From Amoebidium appalachense (lineage: Eukaryota > Ichthyosporea), in NCBI GenBank assembly GCA_963693365.1, contig CAVNZM010000021.1:40867-104866 (forward strand): a stretch of DNA of 64,000 nt. Reading direction: 5' to 3'. Below the pieces are notes generated by a model. It was not told the DNA's origin. It made no database searches and was given only the letters and a program-made list of their open reading frames with translations. Both the position numbers and the translations under genes were made by a program. Below are positions 24,979 to 35,700 of the stretch, one piece after another; position 1 is the stretch's first letter, and each line of letters begins with the position of its first letter.

Positions 24979-25003
24979 TTACAATAGACTGAAGAAAATA
25001 AAG
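24979..25003 (-). promoter_or_regulatory. TTTATTTTCTT promoter motif
   Basis: Minus-strand TTTATTTTCTTCAGTCTATT then GTAAGC and the helicase ATG. It is the clearest of the three copies. Confidence 0.5.
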
Positions 25004-25184
25004 CATGCCTGCTCCTTTTATACCTTTGTTGAAGAATTGAAGCTGTTGAAGCTGTTGAAGGTGGGGTATTCAATAGAGAAGTGGGATAGGTCTATGTGTG
25101 TATGGGTTGACCCGCCCAGCCTCAACGGTTCAACAGCTTCAACCGCTGCAACAACCAGCCCACCTGAGAACCCCCCCCCCCCCC

Positions 25185-25439
25185 CTACCACCTGTACACC
25201 AGCAGGCCGGCCAGCAGCACGAGCAGTACCATGCATGCAAGCACTATGCCCCTCCACATCGAAGCCCTCTTGAGCTGTGCATCATGGTCGTCCAATGAAG
25301 TGCCCATGTAGAGCATGAAGCGCGTGTTGTTGTCGATGGTCAGGTGGTACTCGTGCGGGTCGGCGGCAATGTCATCCCTGCGCACCCACGAGTTACTCGG
25401 GTTGTCAAATCTCAGGTTTGCAATGTTCGGAGAAGTCAT
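25185..25439 (-). CDS. tail-anchored small membrane protein
   Basis: 84 residues. A hydrophilic domain (NIANLRFDNPSNSW, then LTIDNNTRFMLYMG) is followed by one C-terminal span, GIVLACMVLLVLLAGLLVY, ending in RW. The topology suggests a virion or organelle membrane protein with its body in the cytosol. The ATG at 25439 is preferred; the sequence before it overlaps the divergent promoter. A poly-C run (25174-25187) lies just past the stop. The span-coding sequence is copied at 26530-26612. Bases 25007-25173 contain only a short simple repeat (GTTGAAGCT) and no gene. Confidence 0.6.
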   Translation of the reverse strand: MTSPNIANLRFDNPSNSWVRRDDIAADPHEYHLTIDNNTRFMLYMGTSLDDHDAQLKRASMWRGIVLACMVLLVLLAGLLVYRW

Positions 25440-25519
25440 ACCTTCCGAAGAGATAGTTTGGAGCGCCCCCTCCCCAGCAACTCGGGGAGCACACACAGAG
25501 ATTATGCATCGCAGTGCTA

Positions 25520-26449
25520 ATGGAACCTAAAAACCGCTGGGACGTAGGGCGCGCCAAGACGGAGGACGCACTGACGAGGTACATGGACAGGGTGTGCTCG
25601 GGTGAGGATCCGGAAGGAACATGGTGGTTTCTTCGATGGGGGGGGCTTCGGATGGCGGTTCCTGTAGTAATAGCAGGACCGCACATCGAACTTTGGAGTC
25701 TTCAAATCCAACACATAACGCGCGTAAAGGCCTCGGATTATGAGGTACCGTACAACTCCAACCCTCCCACTACCAACACAACCCGCAGCAGCCCACACAT
25801 CTATGATATCTACAAGAGCGAGGATTATGAGAGTCCGGACAACCCTCACCCCGCTGCCGACACGACCCTTAGTCCCTACGTCTATGAAATCTACATTTTC
25901 AGCCAGCCCAGAACTGAGTTGTTTCCCTATGATAATTTCTTCCATGAAAATTACAGCCGTCAAACCCCTCAATACATTATTAAACAGACCAGGGACGGTT
26001 GGGTCTTTTGGAATGCATACGGGAATCCCGACCTGGACGAGGCCAAAAACACAGCGCCCGGTGTCTCGAGGAGGCCCTACTGGTTTATGCCCGAACTGCT
26101 CTTTGAGACCCTTGTCAAAGAACCGCCCCTGACCAAACCTCGGACCCTGCTCGAGTCAGCCTACCGCGCCGGAGTGTCGCACGGCGCGCCCACCACCATG
26201 GCCCCGGGCGGCGCAACCACCGAGGACCTGAGCACAGCACTTGAAGATTGGGGTGAGCGCTGGCTTGACTATTTTTTCAAAGAGGTCGGCCACGTGGTGG
26301 AGGCAGCAGGGCTGCCGCTGCGCGAGGGTGTCTTTGACAGAGCCTACGGGCGCAACCGCAACCAGGAGTTCGAGGGGGTGGGTGCGGACCTTGATGAGTG
26401 GAACGAGGGGACCCCCTGGAGCAACGCGGGCAATTTGGGACATGCCTAA
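25520..26449 (+). CDS. unrecognised protein with tandem Tyr-rich repeats
   Basis: 309 residues. Residues about 75-130 hold two copies of a 28-residue unit (landmarks SPHIYDIYKSEDYE and SPYVYEIY), each with closely spaced tyrosines and prolines. Such YxxI-type motifs can be kinase substrates or sorting signals in host cells, but no function is shown. The C-terminal half is helical (LSTALEDWGERWLDYFFKEV). No signal peptide or membrane span is seen. The ATG at 25520 is used, six bases after an in-frame GTG. It is divergent from the tail-anchored protein gene. Confidence 0.6.
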   Translation: MEPKNRWDVGRAKTEDALTRYMDRVCSGEDPEGTWWFLRWGGLRMAVPVVIAGPHIELWSLQIQHITRVKASDYEVPYNSNPPTTNTTRSSPHIYDIYKSEDYESPDNPHPAADTTLSPYVYEIYIFSQPRTELFPYDNFFHENYSRQTPQYIIKQTRDGWVFWNAYGNPDLDEAKNTAPGVSRRPYWFMPELLFETLVKEPPLTKPRTLLESAYRAGVSHGAPTTMAPGGATTEDLSTALEDWGERWLDYFFKEVGHVVEAAGLPLREGVFDRAYGRNRNQEFEGVGADLDEWNEGTPWSNAGNLGHA

Positions 26450-26529
26450 TAGCAAAAAATCTTAAACATTTTCGGGGTGAATATACAATGTAAATCCAAC
26501 GATCCAAATATGGTAAAATTACATACCCC

Positions 26530-26612
26530 CCCCCCCCCCCCTGAGCGCCAGCACGCGGCAAGCAGCACGAGCAGCACCATGCATGCAAGCGCTACGGTCC
26601 ACAACACAGGTG
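26530..26612 (-). pseudogene. copied membrane-span remnant
   Basis: Reads VALACMVLLVLLAACW in one frame, nearly the same as the span of the protein at 25185-25439, followed by a poly-C/poly-G run as there. No start codon or upstream domain remains. Confidence 0.5.
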
Positions 26613-26637
26613 TGGAAGAGGAAGTGGCAATTTTTAT

Positions 26638-27073
26638 TTACTCCTCGTGTCCAGCACGGCTGCGCTTCTCGGTGGGCGCCGAAGTGTCCTCGGGCGACCG
26701 CGCGCGCTTCTTCTCGGGGGGCTTCTTGTCGAGGCGCTCCTCCTCGGAGCTCAAGATGCAAATGGGGCGCTCCTCGGCGGGGGGACTCCTCGGCGGAGGA
26801 CTCCTCGGGGTCGCTGAGGTTCTTCAGGGTCCTCCATGTCATACGGTACAGGCTCACGCTGGTCTTGAGGCGCTGGTACTTCTTGCGCAGCACCTTGTAC
26901 TTGAGCTGCATCTCCCGCTCGCTGGCGCGCGCACGGTAGCGGTCGCGCTTTGCCTCCTCGTACATGTACTGCTGCCATTCGGGAGGCCACGTGGCAAATG
27001 ACCCTGGGGGCCGTGGACTGGCAGGCTGCCCGGCTGGGTCAGGGCCGGCCTTTGGAGATGGTGTGCCGGACAT
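26638..27073 (-). CDS. acidic/basic helical protein with a homopolymer frameshift
   Basis: About 145 residues in two frames. The first 95 residues include a proline-rich head and a helix (PEWQQYMYEEAKRDRYRARA, then LKYKVLRKKYQRLK). At a run of six C around 26775 the sensible reading moves to another frame, giving SSEEERLDKKPPEKKRARSP and ending at 26638 with a nuclear-signal-like KKRAR. Staying in the first frame gives an arginine-rich tail into the neighbouring remnant. AATAAAAA lies at the proposed stop on the coding strand. Family unknown. Confidence 0.45.
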
Positions 27074-27401
27074 TGTTGGTGAAGAGAAACAGGAAGAGTG
27101 GAAAGTGTCAGCATAGCGCTGAGTCGCGGCATTTTATACCTGCCAGGCAGGGCTGACAGCTATCGCGTTTTGATTGGTGTAACCTTTGTCCAACAGTATC
27201 CTTCTTGCTCAATGACAAACAAACAGAAAGAGGAACAGGAATATCTGTGTTTAGACTATGCGTCATGCTAGCATGCATGCTAGTTAATTAGGTATTTAGA
27301 ATATCACGAAATGTAATTTCGGTTTATTTGAGCTTAGTGGAAGTTCCATATCACCAAAGATACTGTTCAGAAAAGATCTATAATAGCTGCAACTTTTTCC
27401 A

Positions 27402-27871
27402 CCAATCATGACTAAGATCAAAATTGGCTGTCAGATCGGATATGCAAATCTACCAATCAAATTAATTATCGCGGCTCACTTCAATGCTGTCAGAATTTTG
27501 CGAACCAATCACATTAGCTCAACCTAGATCACCATCCCTGCCAACCAATCAGCGCGAGAATTGATCTCCAATCAAATGGCGCTGTGGACATGCCATACCA
27601 GTCCCTTCTGAAAACTGATCCTACATAAAAGACCAACACAAGGCCAATCCTGTCACTTTCACGCTTTCACACATTCTCCCTCACAACGACTCCCGGCCAA
27701 ACAATTGTTGCCAGACATTTCACCACGTCCCTCTTTCTCGCCTTTTCTTAGCGGATCGTTTCACTAGACCCCCCCCCCCCCCCCCCCCCCCCCCCGTGAC
27801 GTCACAGTGACGTCACACCCCTACGTCACGTTCCCGCCATTTTTGAAATTCAAATTTTAACGGACCAATCA
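27402..27871 (+). promoter_or_regulatory. cluster of six CCAATCA boxes upstream of the MYND gene
   Basis: CCAATCA in the same orientation at 27402, 27453, 27505, 27545, 27568 and 27865. The rest of 27080-27880 is AT-rich without a gene, apart from a poly-C run at 27769-27795. Confidence 0.55.
27797..27829 (+). promoter_or_regulatory. paired CRE-like TGACGTCA palindromes
   Basis: TGACGTCA at 27797-27804 and 27808-27815, with a half-site TACGTCAC at 27822. They sit between the poly-C run and the MYND start. CRE sites bind bZIP factors of the CREB/ATF type in eukaryotes. Confidence 0.55.
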
Positions 27872-27881
27872 GGGGGCAAGC

Positions 27882-29291
27882 ATGGACCAAACACCTGAAG
27901 AGGCCGTGGCTTTGCCTTTCATCGTCCAGCCCCCCGGCTCGGACACGGACAAGGTCGTCGTCTATGCCGTGGACGACAAGTATCGGCTCCACCGGGACCC
28001 TGCCAGCGCTCGCCTGCTGGAAGTTGCGAGAGACGGCGACCTCCGCATCTTCGAAACACGGGAGAGCTTCGCTGCGTTCCGTTCAGTCCTTGAAAACGAC
28101 ATGAAAACTTTGCTGCTGCAATTGCAGAGACAACCCCGCGGGCCTGGGCGGGTGCCGCCCCTCTGGGACACTTGTCTGCACTCCAGCGCGTTCCCAATGT
28201 ACGCCGCCTTCCAGCGCTACGTGCTGGGGAAGCCGGACCATGAGGCTCTCCACGAGGGCACGCTCGGTCAAGGGGTTCAGGACTTCTTCATGCTCGTGGG
28301 GACGGCGCTATGCGAGCGGTCCGGTCTCAAGGCCCGACCCCCTGCCCACTTCAGTCAAGAGCCGGCCACTTCCGCCTTGGGTGCGTATACGTTATGCAAG
28401 GACATTGTCGACGTGGTGTACAATGATTGGGCTAACCGGGCCGTCGAGCACTTTGTGAACGAGTTGCCTTCCGTGTCATGTCTCCAGTGCCGCTCGCCCG
28501 TCGACACAAAGAAGTGCTCCCGCTGCAGAAACGCCTACTTCTGCAATGACATCTGTATGAAACAAAAGTGGCCCGAGCACAAGAAGGACTGCAAGGAGCA
28601 ACCCACCCACCAAGACCCAACGGTGTCGAAAAACGAGGTCGTGGTCTACACCCTGGACAGCCACTTGCGTTTCCACTCGGACCCGGTCTGCAACCTGATG
28701 CTAAAAGTTCTGGAGTGCGGCGACCTGCGTGTGTTTCGCAACAAGGAGCGCTACATGGAATGCGAGGCTACCCTGGCGGGCGAGATGCGTGCTATAGAGG
28801 AGCGGAGATGGGTGAACGACCCAACGGTAACTGCGGCCGAACGCAACATGGCTGCCTACTTCGCGTGTTTTAGGCTCTACTGTGTCTTCCACCGCTACGT
28901 GCTGGAGGAGCGGGACTACAATGCCCTCTATGCCGGAAACATCAGCACGGGCGCCGGTATTGTCTTCAGAATGATGCTTCATGTACTGTGCGCGTCTTCC
29001 GGCCTCGCGCACACCACGCCCGAGGCTGTTCTGCAGATTGCGGAGTTTGCGGTGAGCACTCTTCCCGTGTCCACGGAGTACGACATGGACAACATGTGTA
29101 TGTATGAATGGTGCAACCGGGCCGTCAAGCACTTCATCGACAAGCTGCCCTCTGTCGTCTGTGCCACCTGCGGCTCGACCGGGCGCACCAAGAAGTGCTC
29201 GGCCTGTAAACATGTCTACTACTGCAGCCGGGACTGCCAGACCCGCGGGTGGGAAGAGCACAAGAAGGACTGCCAGAAGCAGGGCCCGTAG
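27882..29291 (+). CDS. double-MYND zinc finger protein, internally duplicated
   Basis: 469 residues made of two about 230-residue repeats. Each repeat begins with VVVY(A/T)(V/L)D, runs through a helical middle (FQRYVLGKPDHEALHEG and FHRYVLEERDYNALYAG) and ends in a MYND finger: CLQCRSPVDTKKCSRC (about residue 200) and CATCGSTGRTKKCSAC (about 426), both followed by HKKDC. MYND fingers bind proline-containing peptides in transcriptional co-repressors, so a role in reprogramming host transcription is plausible. It is intronless. The start is the ATG after the CRE/CCAAT promoter. No SET domain is present, unlike SMYD proteins. Confidence 0.8.
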   Translation: MDQTPEEAVALPFIVQPPGSDTDKVVVYAVDDKYRLHRDPASARLLEVARDGDLRIFETRESFAAFRSVLENDMKTLLLQLQRQPRGPGRVPPLWDTCLHSSAFPMYAAFQRYVLGKPDHEALHEGTLGQGVQDFFMLVGTALCERSGLKARPPAHFSQEPATSALGAYTLCKDIVDVVYNDWANRAVEHFVNELPSVSCLQCRSPVDTKKCSRCRNAYFCNDICMKQKWPEHKKDCKEQPTHQDPTVSKNEVVVYTLDSHLRFHSDPVCNLMLKVLECGDLRVFRNKERYMECEATLAGEMRAIEERRWVNDPTVTAAERNMAAYFACFRLYCVFHRYVLEERDYNALYAGNISTGAGIVFRMMLHVLCASSGLAHTTPEAVLQIAEFAVSTLPVSTEYDMDNMCMYEWCNRAVKHFIDKLPSVVCATCGSTGRTKKCSACKHVYYCSRDCQTRGWEEHKKDCQKQGP

Positions 29292-29320
29292 GGGATGGCC
29301 GTGGTGATGCTGTGTCTGTG

Positions 29321-29806
29321 TATATTTGTCATTGATGTAATCTCGGGTACTTGTTTCGTGTGCAAGCGAGAGAATTCATTCGGGGTTCTAGAATCGTATA
29401 TTTATCATTGATGTAATCTCGGGTACTTGTTTCGTGTGCAAGCGATAGTATTCATTCGGGGTTCTAGAATCGTATATTTATCATTGATGTAATCTCGGGT
29501 ACTTGTTTCGTGTGCAAGCGATAGTATTCATTCGGGGTTCTAGAATTGTATATTTATCATTGATGTAATCTCGGGTACTTGTTTCGTGTGCAAGCGATAG
29601 TATTCATTCGGGGTTCTAGAATCGTATATTTATCATTGATGTAATCTCGGGTACTTGTTTCGTGTGCAAGCGATAGTATTCATTCGGGGTTCTAGAATCG
29701 TATATTTATCATTGATGTAATCTCGGGTACTTGTTTCGTGTGCAAGCGATAGTATTCATTCGGTGTTCTAGAATCGTATATTTATCATTGATGTAATCTC
29801 GGGTTG
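29321..29806. repeat. 76-bp tandem repeat, six full copies plus a partial
   Basis: Unit starts (TCATTGATGTAATCTCGGGT) fall at 29329, 29405, 29481, 29557, 29633, 29709 and 29785, the last truncated. Copies differ by only a few bases. It begins 30 bases after the MYND stop and probably lies in its 3' untranslated region. Confidence 0.9.
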
Positions 29807-29980
29807 TCAAACTTTAGAGGCAAATTCGGGTCGGTGGTTATGTGCATAATGATATGTATTTTTTCCAACATCGATATCGACAGAATAAATTTCAGTCCGT
29901 TTTCCGCTTTACTCGCACGCTCTGTCGGAGCACCAGTCTCCGGTATTTCGGCATGAACGCGTCGGCATACACGTACTTCT

Positions 29981-30508
29981 TTATCCGCCTGCTACCTCTC
30001 TTTTTCGACCGGCTTCTTCGGTGTGGCATGCCCCTCTCCCGAAAAATGTCCGCATCCGACTCCCAAAACACCTCCCTAGTGAAACCAACTTTCTCCTCCT
30101 ACACCCAGCCGCACACTGGTTGCTGGTCCACGCGCCCTCCTCGAGCTCGAGGGACACCTTGCGCCACCCGGGCTCTGCGCGCTTGATCTCACACGCCAAC
30201 ACAATATCTCCGGGGCGAACCCCCGCGGCCCACAGGCTGGTGCAGCACCGCAGGCTGAGCACCTCACAACACGAGTCGGGCCCGCGCATACACACACCTA
30301 CACACGCAAGCTTGCACTCGTGGTCGTGCAGCGCCTCGAGCACCGGCACCTTGCGAGCGAGTGTGCGCCGACGCAGGCGCAAGTTGGGAAGGGTATAAAA
30401 GCCCGTATCGGACGCAGTGAGGTGCCAGTCTGCATCTGCACCAGAACCGACCATTGCTTTTGAGCGGGAATTGAAGCTGTTTGTCAATCGGCTGTCGCTG
30501 CTTGTCAT
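29981..30508 (-). CDS. doubtful open frame cut by the copia insertion
   Basis: About 175 residues with some protein-like stretches (AGVRPGDIVLACEIKR, WRKVSLELEEG). Its front lies exactly where the retrotransposon inserted; the frame continues on the far side from 36908. However, a plus-strand TATAAAAG at 30394 suggests that this stretch is mainly the leader of the gene at 36907, and the frame may be antisense chance. Bases 29807-29980 hold no other gene. Confidence 0.3.
   Translation of the reverse strand: MTSSDSRLTNSFNSRSKAMVGSGADADWHLTASDTGFYTLPNLRLRRRTLARKVPVLEALHDHECKLACVGVCMRGPDSCCEVLSLRCCTSLWAAGVRPGDIVLACEIKRAEPGWRKVSLELEEGAWTSNQCAAGCRRRKLVSLGRCFGSRMRTFFGRGACHTEEAGRKREVAGG
30394..30401 (+). 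promoter_or_regulatory. TATA box now separated from its gene
   Basis: TATAAAAG in the sense of the gene at 36907. Without the 6.4-kb element it would be about 110 bases from that ATG; with it, about 6.5 kb. Confidence 0.5.
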
Positions 30509-31212
30509 CTTCACTTAATTCTCAGCAAGACTTAGAAGTTGAGTTTGGTATTTATTTATTAGTTGTTGTAGAGTGTTTCCTTTTCCTTTCTTCATTTCTT
30601 TCTTTCTTTTCCGTTTCCGTGTACACGACATCTTAGATCTGTGTACGTATCGACATACTTAGCTCGCGCACACGTATTGTCGTTTGCGTCAAAATCTATA
30701 TATGTCATCCAATCATATCTCGTTTGTATTTTCCCAAATATAGTAACTTACATTCCTTTCTCATTCCTTTCCCACGACGTAGCATTGTGCTATGTTCTTC
30801 AACTATTAGAAAAAAAATTATATTTAGACGTGTTATGATAAGAACATGTATAAATATATGTTATGAATTAATAGTTACATAAGTGGTTTCATTTTATTAA
30901 ATGTTTCCGTGCTTTTATTAGAAGTTTCTTTCATTAGAGGATTGAGTTTTATATTCTAAATGTCGACAGACATTTTATTCGATATATTTTACACTCATAG
31001 TTTTCATTCTTTTGATTGGTTTATCGTTTCACATTCCCAAGTATAAAAGGGACCTCATCTTGAAATAAATCACAAGCAGTCGTATTCACTTCCTATGGTT
31101 CCAGAAATCGTTCCTCCTCTCCGGTTGTGTTTTTCCCGTGTGTCTTTGTGTTGTGTTTTACATAACACCCATCTGTGCTCTCTGCTTCTCCGTTTACCCA
31201 CACAAAATAACA
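30503..31212 (+). repeat. 5' LTR of the copia element
   Basis: Contains TATAAAAGG at 31042 and AATAAA at 31064-31069, giving promoter and polyadenylation signals. A CCAATCA box is at about 30709. The primer-binding site should begin at 31213. Confidence 0.92.
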
Positions 31213-31288
31213 GGTTTACGGCCCCTTTGCACGCTAACACACAATCTCGCTACAACCGCGAAAATCTCTCAGTCTTACTGCTTCAATC

Positions 31289-34200
31289 ATGACTGACAAA
31301 CCGTCGTATATCAACCTTCCAATATGGAATCCGTCCGAGAAACGAGACGAGAAACGTCTTAATTATTTCGAGTGGGAGCCACTCATTCACCGGTTCATTA
31401 GAACCACCATTGCCGAGAAATTCGTTGACGCTATCAAGAGGCCACAGTGGGTTGACGGCGCTGAAGCCAACCAGTGGCTAGGCTACACCACCAAGGACTC
31501 CTACAAGAAAGCTTCCGACGTCCTCGACCAGATCCTCAACCAGTCCGTCCACCCGACCGAGCTCTACGACTCCGGCCGGATGCAAGACGGTGTCCACGGT
31601 GGTGAAGTCTTCCACAACCTACGTATGGCGTATGTAGCAGAGAAGGAGGCCCGAGTCACCCAGATTCAAGTCACCTTCGAGGAGCTTGAACTACGAGACT
31701 ACCCCAACGTCACAGCATACCTCACCCGTCTCCAACGTCTGGCTACGACACTTGCCTGCCTCGACGAACCCGTCCAGCACAAGGATGTCGTACGTAAGTT
31801 CTTCCTCCACATCCGGAAGAACACAGCCCTGGTCTGCCCCGACATTGAACGTCTCTGCTCCGACTACTGGATGAACAACAAGGCCTACCCGTCCTTCAAC
31901 ATGCTCATCAGTGACATCCGAGGAGCTGAAATCCGTGCCGGCCTCATCGACGCAGGCACAGGTGCAACCGTCAACAACCGTCCCCTCCGTGCACTCCAGA
32001 GCAGAGTGCTTCCCCCCGGTGACCTCCGTAACCGTATTCCTCGACGTGAGCATACACCTCACCGTTCCCCGTCCCGTTCCCGTGATCCTCGTCCTCCCTC
32101 CAAGTCACCCGGCCCCCGTTCAACTTCCCCTTACCACCGTGGTAACAGGGACAACCGTAACCGACAGCACAACACCAACAGTGTGAAGTGTTCCTACTGC
32201 CATGAGCCCCACCACATCACAGCATGCCCGGAGCCTGGCTGCACAGTTGCTCGTCGTGCCAAGCAGGAGAAAGGTGACAAGAGTGTGAAATTTGCACTCA
32301 TCTCCTCCACCGGCACACCTGACAGTAACGACCCCGTCTGGGACAGTGCTTGTAATGCACACATCTGCCCCATCAAGGAGTATTTCTCCTCCCTTACCCC
32401 GTGTCCTCCCACCCCCATTCACGGCCTCGGCACAGTCAATGCCAAACAACGTGGCATCATCAACATGACACTGCACTACAACGGCCACCCAACACCGTGC
32501 AGCATCAATGCTTACTACGTACCCGAGGCACCGTCTTTCCTCGTGTCTACCTCCATGGCATCAGCTGCCGGCCTCCTAGGTCATTGTGACGATACAGACA
32601 ACCACCCGTCGTTCCTCTACAGCCATAATGGTGACATTATTACAGATCTCACCCCCCTCGACGGTCTCTACTACATCACTGACTATGTGATTGAGACTCC
32701 TAAACACCCGGGGGTCCAAGCCTACACAGCAAGGACTCAACCACCCGACGACCTCACCCTTTGGCACAACCGTCTCGGCCACCGTGCCCTCTCCACCGTC
32801 ACCAGGATGGCCAAGGATGAGCTTGTCATCGGCATGCCCCCCTCCCTCAAGTCACCCGACAACAGTGACTGCTTCGGCTGCATGTCTGGCAAGACCACCA
32901 AGGCCCCCTTTCCCGGCACCCGTTCCAAGTTCACCATTCCCGGTGCTAAGTGGCACCTGGACTTCTTCGAAGCTCCCTGTGCTTCCTACGGAGGCTACAA
33001 GGTTGCTCTGGTGTGTGTTTGTGATGCCACCGGTTACACCACCGTGTTCCCCCTTTACAACCGTGGTGAAACCCTCAGCCACATTCAGTCTCTCGTTGAA
33101 ACCATCGAACGTCAGACACCTGAGATCGTCACCCATCTTCGGTTTGACTCCGGCTCTGAGTTCACCTCCAAGGACACCGAGGCCTACTGCAAGCAGAAAG
33201 GCATCATCATGGAGTTTGCCCCCGTCGACACACCACAACACAATGGTGTTGTTGAACGGAAGATGAGAGAACTGCAAGAGACAGTCCGTTGCTTCCTCCA
33301 TGCCGACAAGGACCAACCTCTCTCTCCCAAGTTGTGGGTTGCTGCTCTCAAGCATACAAGCTACATCATCAACGTCACACCGTCATCTGCTGCCAACGGC
33401 AACACTCCCTTCGAGGCCTTCCACGGCTTCAAACCCGACGTCTCCCAGCTCCACGTGTTCGGCTCCCCTGCCTATGTCCATGTTCCCCGGTCAAAGAGGA
33501 ACAAGCTGGCATCAACCGTCAGAGTCGGCACCTACGTCGGCTGGGACCTACCCTCCAAGGCACACAAGATCCTCGACCTTGCCAGCAACCAAATCAAGAT
33601 CTGCCGTGATGTGATCTTCGACGAGTCGAAATTCACGGACAGCACCAATCAGGTCTCCGTTCCCCCCAAACCCGATCTGCCGACATTGGACCCCCCCTCC
33701 GACGACGACGATGAAACTCCGTCTGTGGTCATCTCCCAACCGTCCTGGCACAACCAACCAGCCCCGGTTGAACCCGTGCCTCCCCCGAGCCCCCCCCCCC
33801 ACTGGCCAACAACCCTTGCTGCCGGCCCCCCCCGTTGCTGTGCATCAACCCGGCTACATGACTCCGGTTCGTCCTGGGTCCCCCACCTTCCACTCGGCCA
33901 CGAGCAGCCCTGTGGACACCGATGCCCCCCTCACCACCGGTCCTATTCCTGGCTTCCATGCCCCTATCCCGGCCTCCACCACCTACCCGGCCACCACCCC
34001 CCTCAAGGACCCCCCCAAGCCCAACCTTCGTCGGTCTACACGTCTCACCAAGACTCCAACGGCACTGGTCAGCATCGTAGCACCGACCATCAACATTGAC
34101 CAGCTCCCCAAGGGCATTCAAAAGCTTTGCAACGGTCCCAACGGTGATGCCGTCATAGCTGCCCTCACCTCCGAGTACCAAGCCTTCATCACCAAGGATG

Positions 34201-35654
34201 TCTTCACCATTGTTGATCCCCCCCCTGGTGCCAACATCATCAAGTTCAAGTGGATTGTGACTGAGAAAGTCCTCAACTCAGCCGGTGACACCAAGATCAA
34301 AGCTCGTGGTGTTGCAAAGGGCTTCACTCAAGTCTACGGTGTTGACTACGGTGACACCTCTTCCCCCGTGGTGATGTCCTCCTCCGTCCGTGCCCTCCTT
34401 GCCATCGGTGTGGACGGCAACCATGAGATTCATCAACTCGACGTCTCAACTGCCTTCCTCAACAGTCCTCTTCAAGAAGACATCTACATTGAGCCACCAC
34501 CTGGCTTCATCACCCCCGGCAACGAACACAAGGTCTGGAAACTTAAGAAGGCACTCTACGGGCTCAAGCAAGCATCACTGGCCTGGTATGAGTACTTCGA
34601 CAAGGTCCTCCTTGCTCACGGTCTCGAACGTCTCCGTTCAGATCCATGTGTCTACATCAAGACCTTCCCCAACGGTGACATCATCCTCACTGGCAACTAT
34701 GTGGACGACGTCATCATCATCTGCACGGCCAACTCCTCCCACACCAAGGATCTAGTAGACCACATCATGAAGTCAGCTCTCTGCAAGGTTGACCTTCCCG
34801 ACATCTTCCTTGGCACCCAGCTCATCCACACCCCCGGTCACCTCAAGCTGCTTCAGCAATCCTACATCAACGACATCGTCAGAGACTTCAACCTCAACGA
34901 TGCTCACCCCAAGGCTACTCCCATTCCCGTCGGCACCGTCATCACCATCAACGAGAACGACTCACCACCCATCAAGGTTCCCTACCGTGAACTACTCGGC
35001 CGTCTTTTGTGGGTTGCTCGTTGTTCCCGGCCCGACATCTCCTTTGCCATCGGCTACCTCGGTAGATTCAGTGCCAACCCCACCAAACTTGCATGGGAAT
35101 GTCTACTCCGTGTAGTTCGGTACCTCATCGGCACTTCCAACCTCGGCCTTCACTACGACAAGTCTGCTTCCGACGACAACACCCCCTTGCTGGAGTGTTA
35201 TTCTGATGCTGACTTTGCCAACTGCCCCAACACCCGTCGTTCAACCACCGGATACGTCATCTTCTTCAAGGGCATACCCATCACATGGTATTCGAAGCTG
35301 CAGTCCATCACGGCAACATCCACCACCCAGGCTGAGCTTCTGGCCATCAATGCTGCTGTTCAAAACGTCATCTGGCACCGTGATCTCCTCCGTGAACTCG
35401 GCTACCCGATGACCGACCCCACCCCCGTCTACTGTGACAACCAGTCCACCATTGCCCTCCTGCACACCAACAGCATCAAGCACCGGACCAAACACATTGC
35501 AGTCCGTTACCACAACACGAAGGACTACATCAAGAGTGGGGATGTGGTCGTCACCTACGTGTCCAGCAAAGACAACGTGGCTGACATCTTCACCAAGCCC
35601 CTGCCCGGGCCCTCCCACGAGCAACACCGTGATTCACTCAGTCTTCGTGACTGA
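31289..35654 (+). CDS. copia gag-pol polyprotein with one frameshift
   Basis: Gag occupies about the first 300 residues and ends in a zinc knuckle (CSYCHEPHHITAC). The protease motif is DSACNAH (about 351). The integrase has its HHCC head (LWHNRLGHRAL to CFGCMSGK) and DDE residues in WHLDFFE, FDSGSEF and VVERK. The frame shifts by one at a 13-C run (33789-33801); RT (FKWIVTEK, QLDVSTAFLNS, YVDDVIII), RNase H (CYSDADFANCPNTRRSTTGY) and the end TKPLPGPSHEQH lie in the second frame (open from 33711 to 35654). The protease has DSA in place of the usual DSG. Apart from the C-run the polyprotein looks intact, so the shift may be a sequencing error. Confidence 0.9.
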
Positions 35655-35655
35655 G

Positions 35656-35700
<45 letters not shown>

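Noticed and set aside
29321-29806. CRISPR-like regular array
   Set aside because: There are no variable spacers; the whole 76-bp unit is repeated.
30021-30398. Plus-strand frame before the copia element
   Set aside because: It reads through the TATA region of the gene at 36907 and has no recognisable domain.
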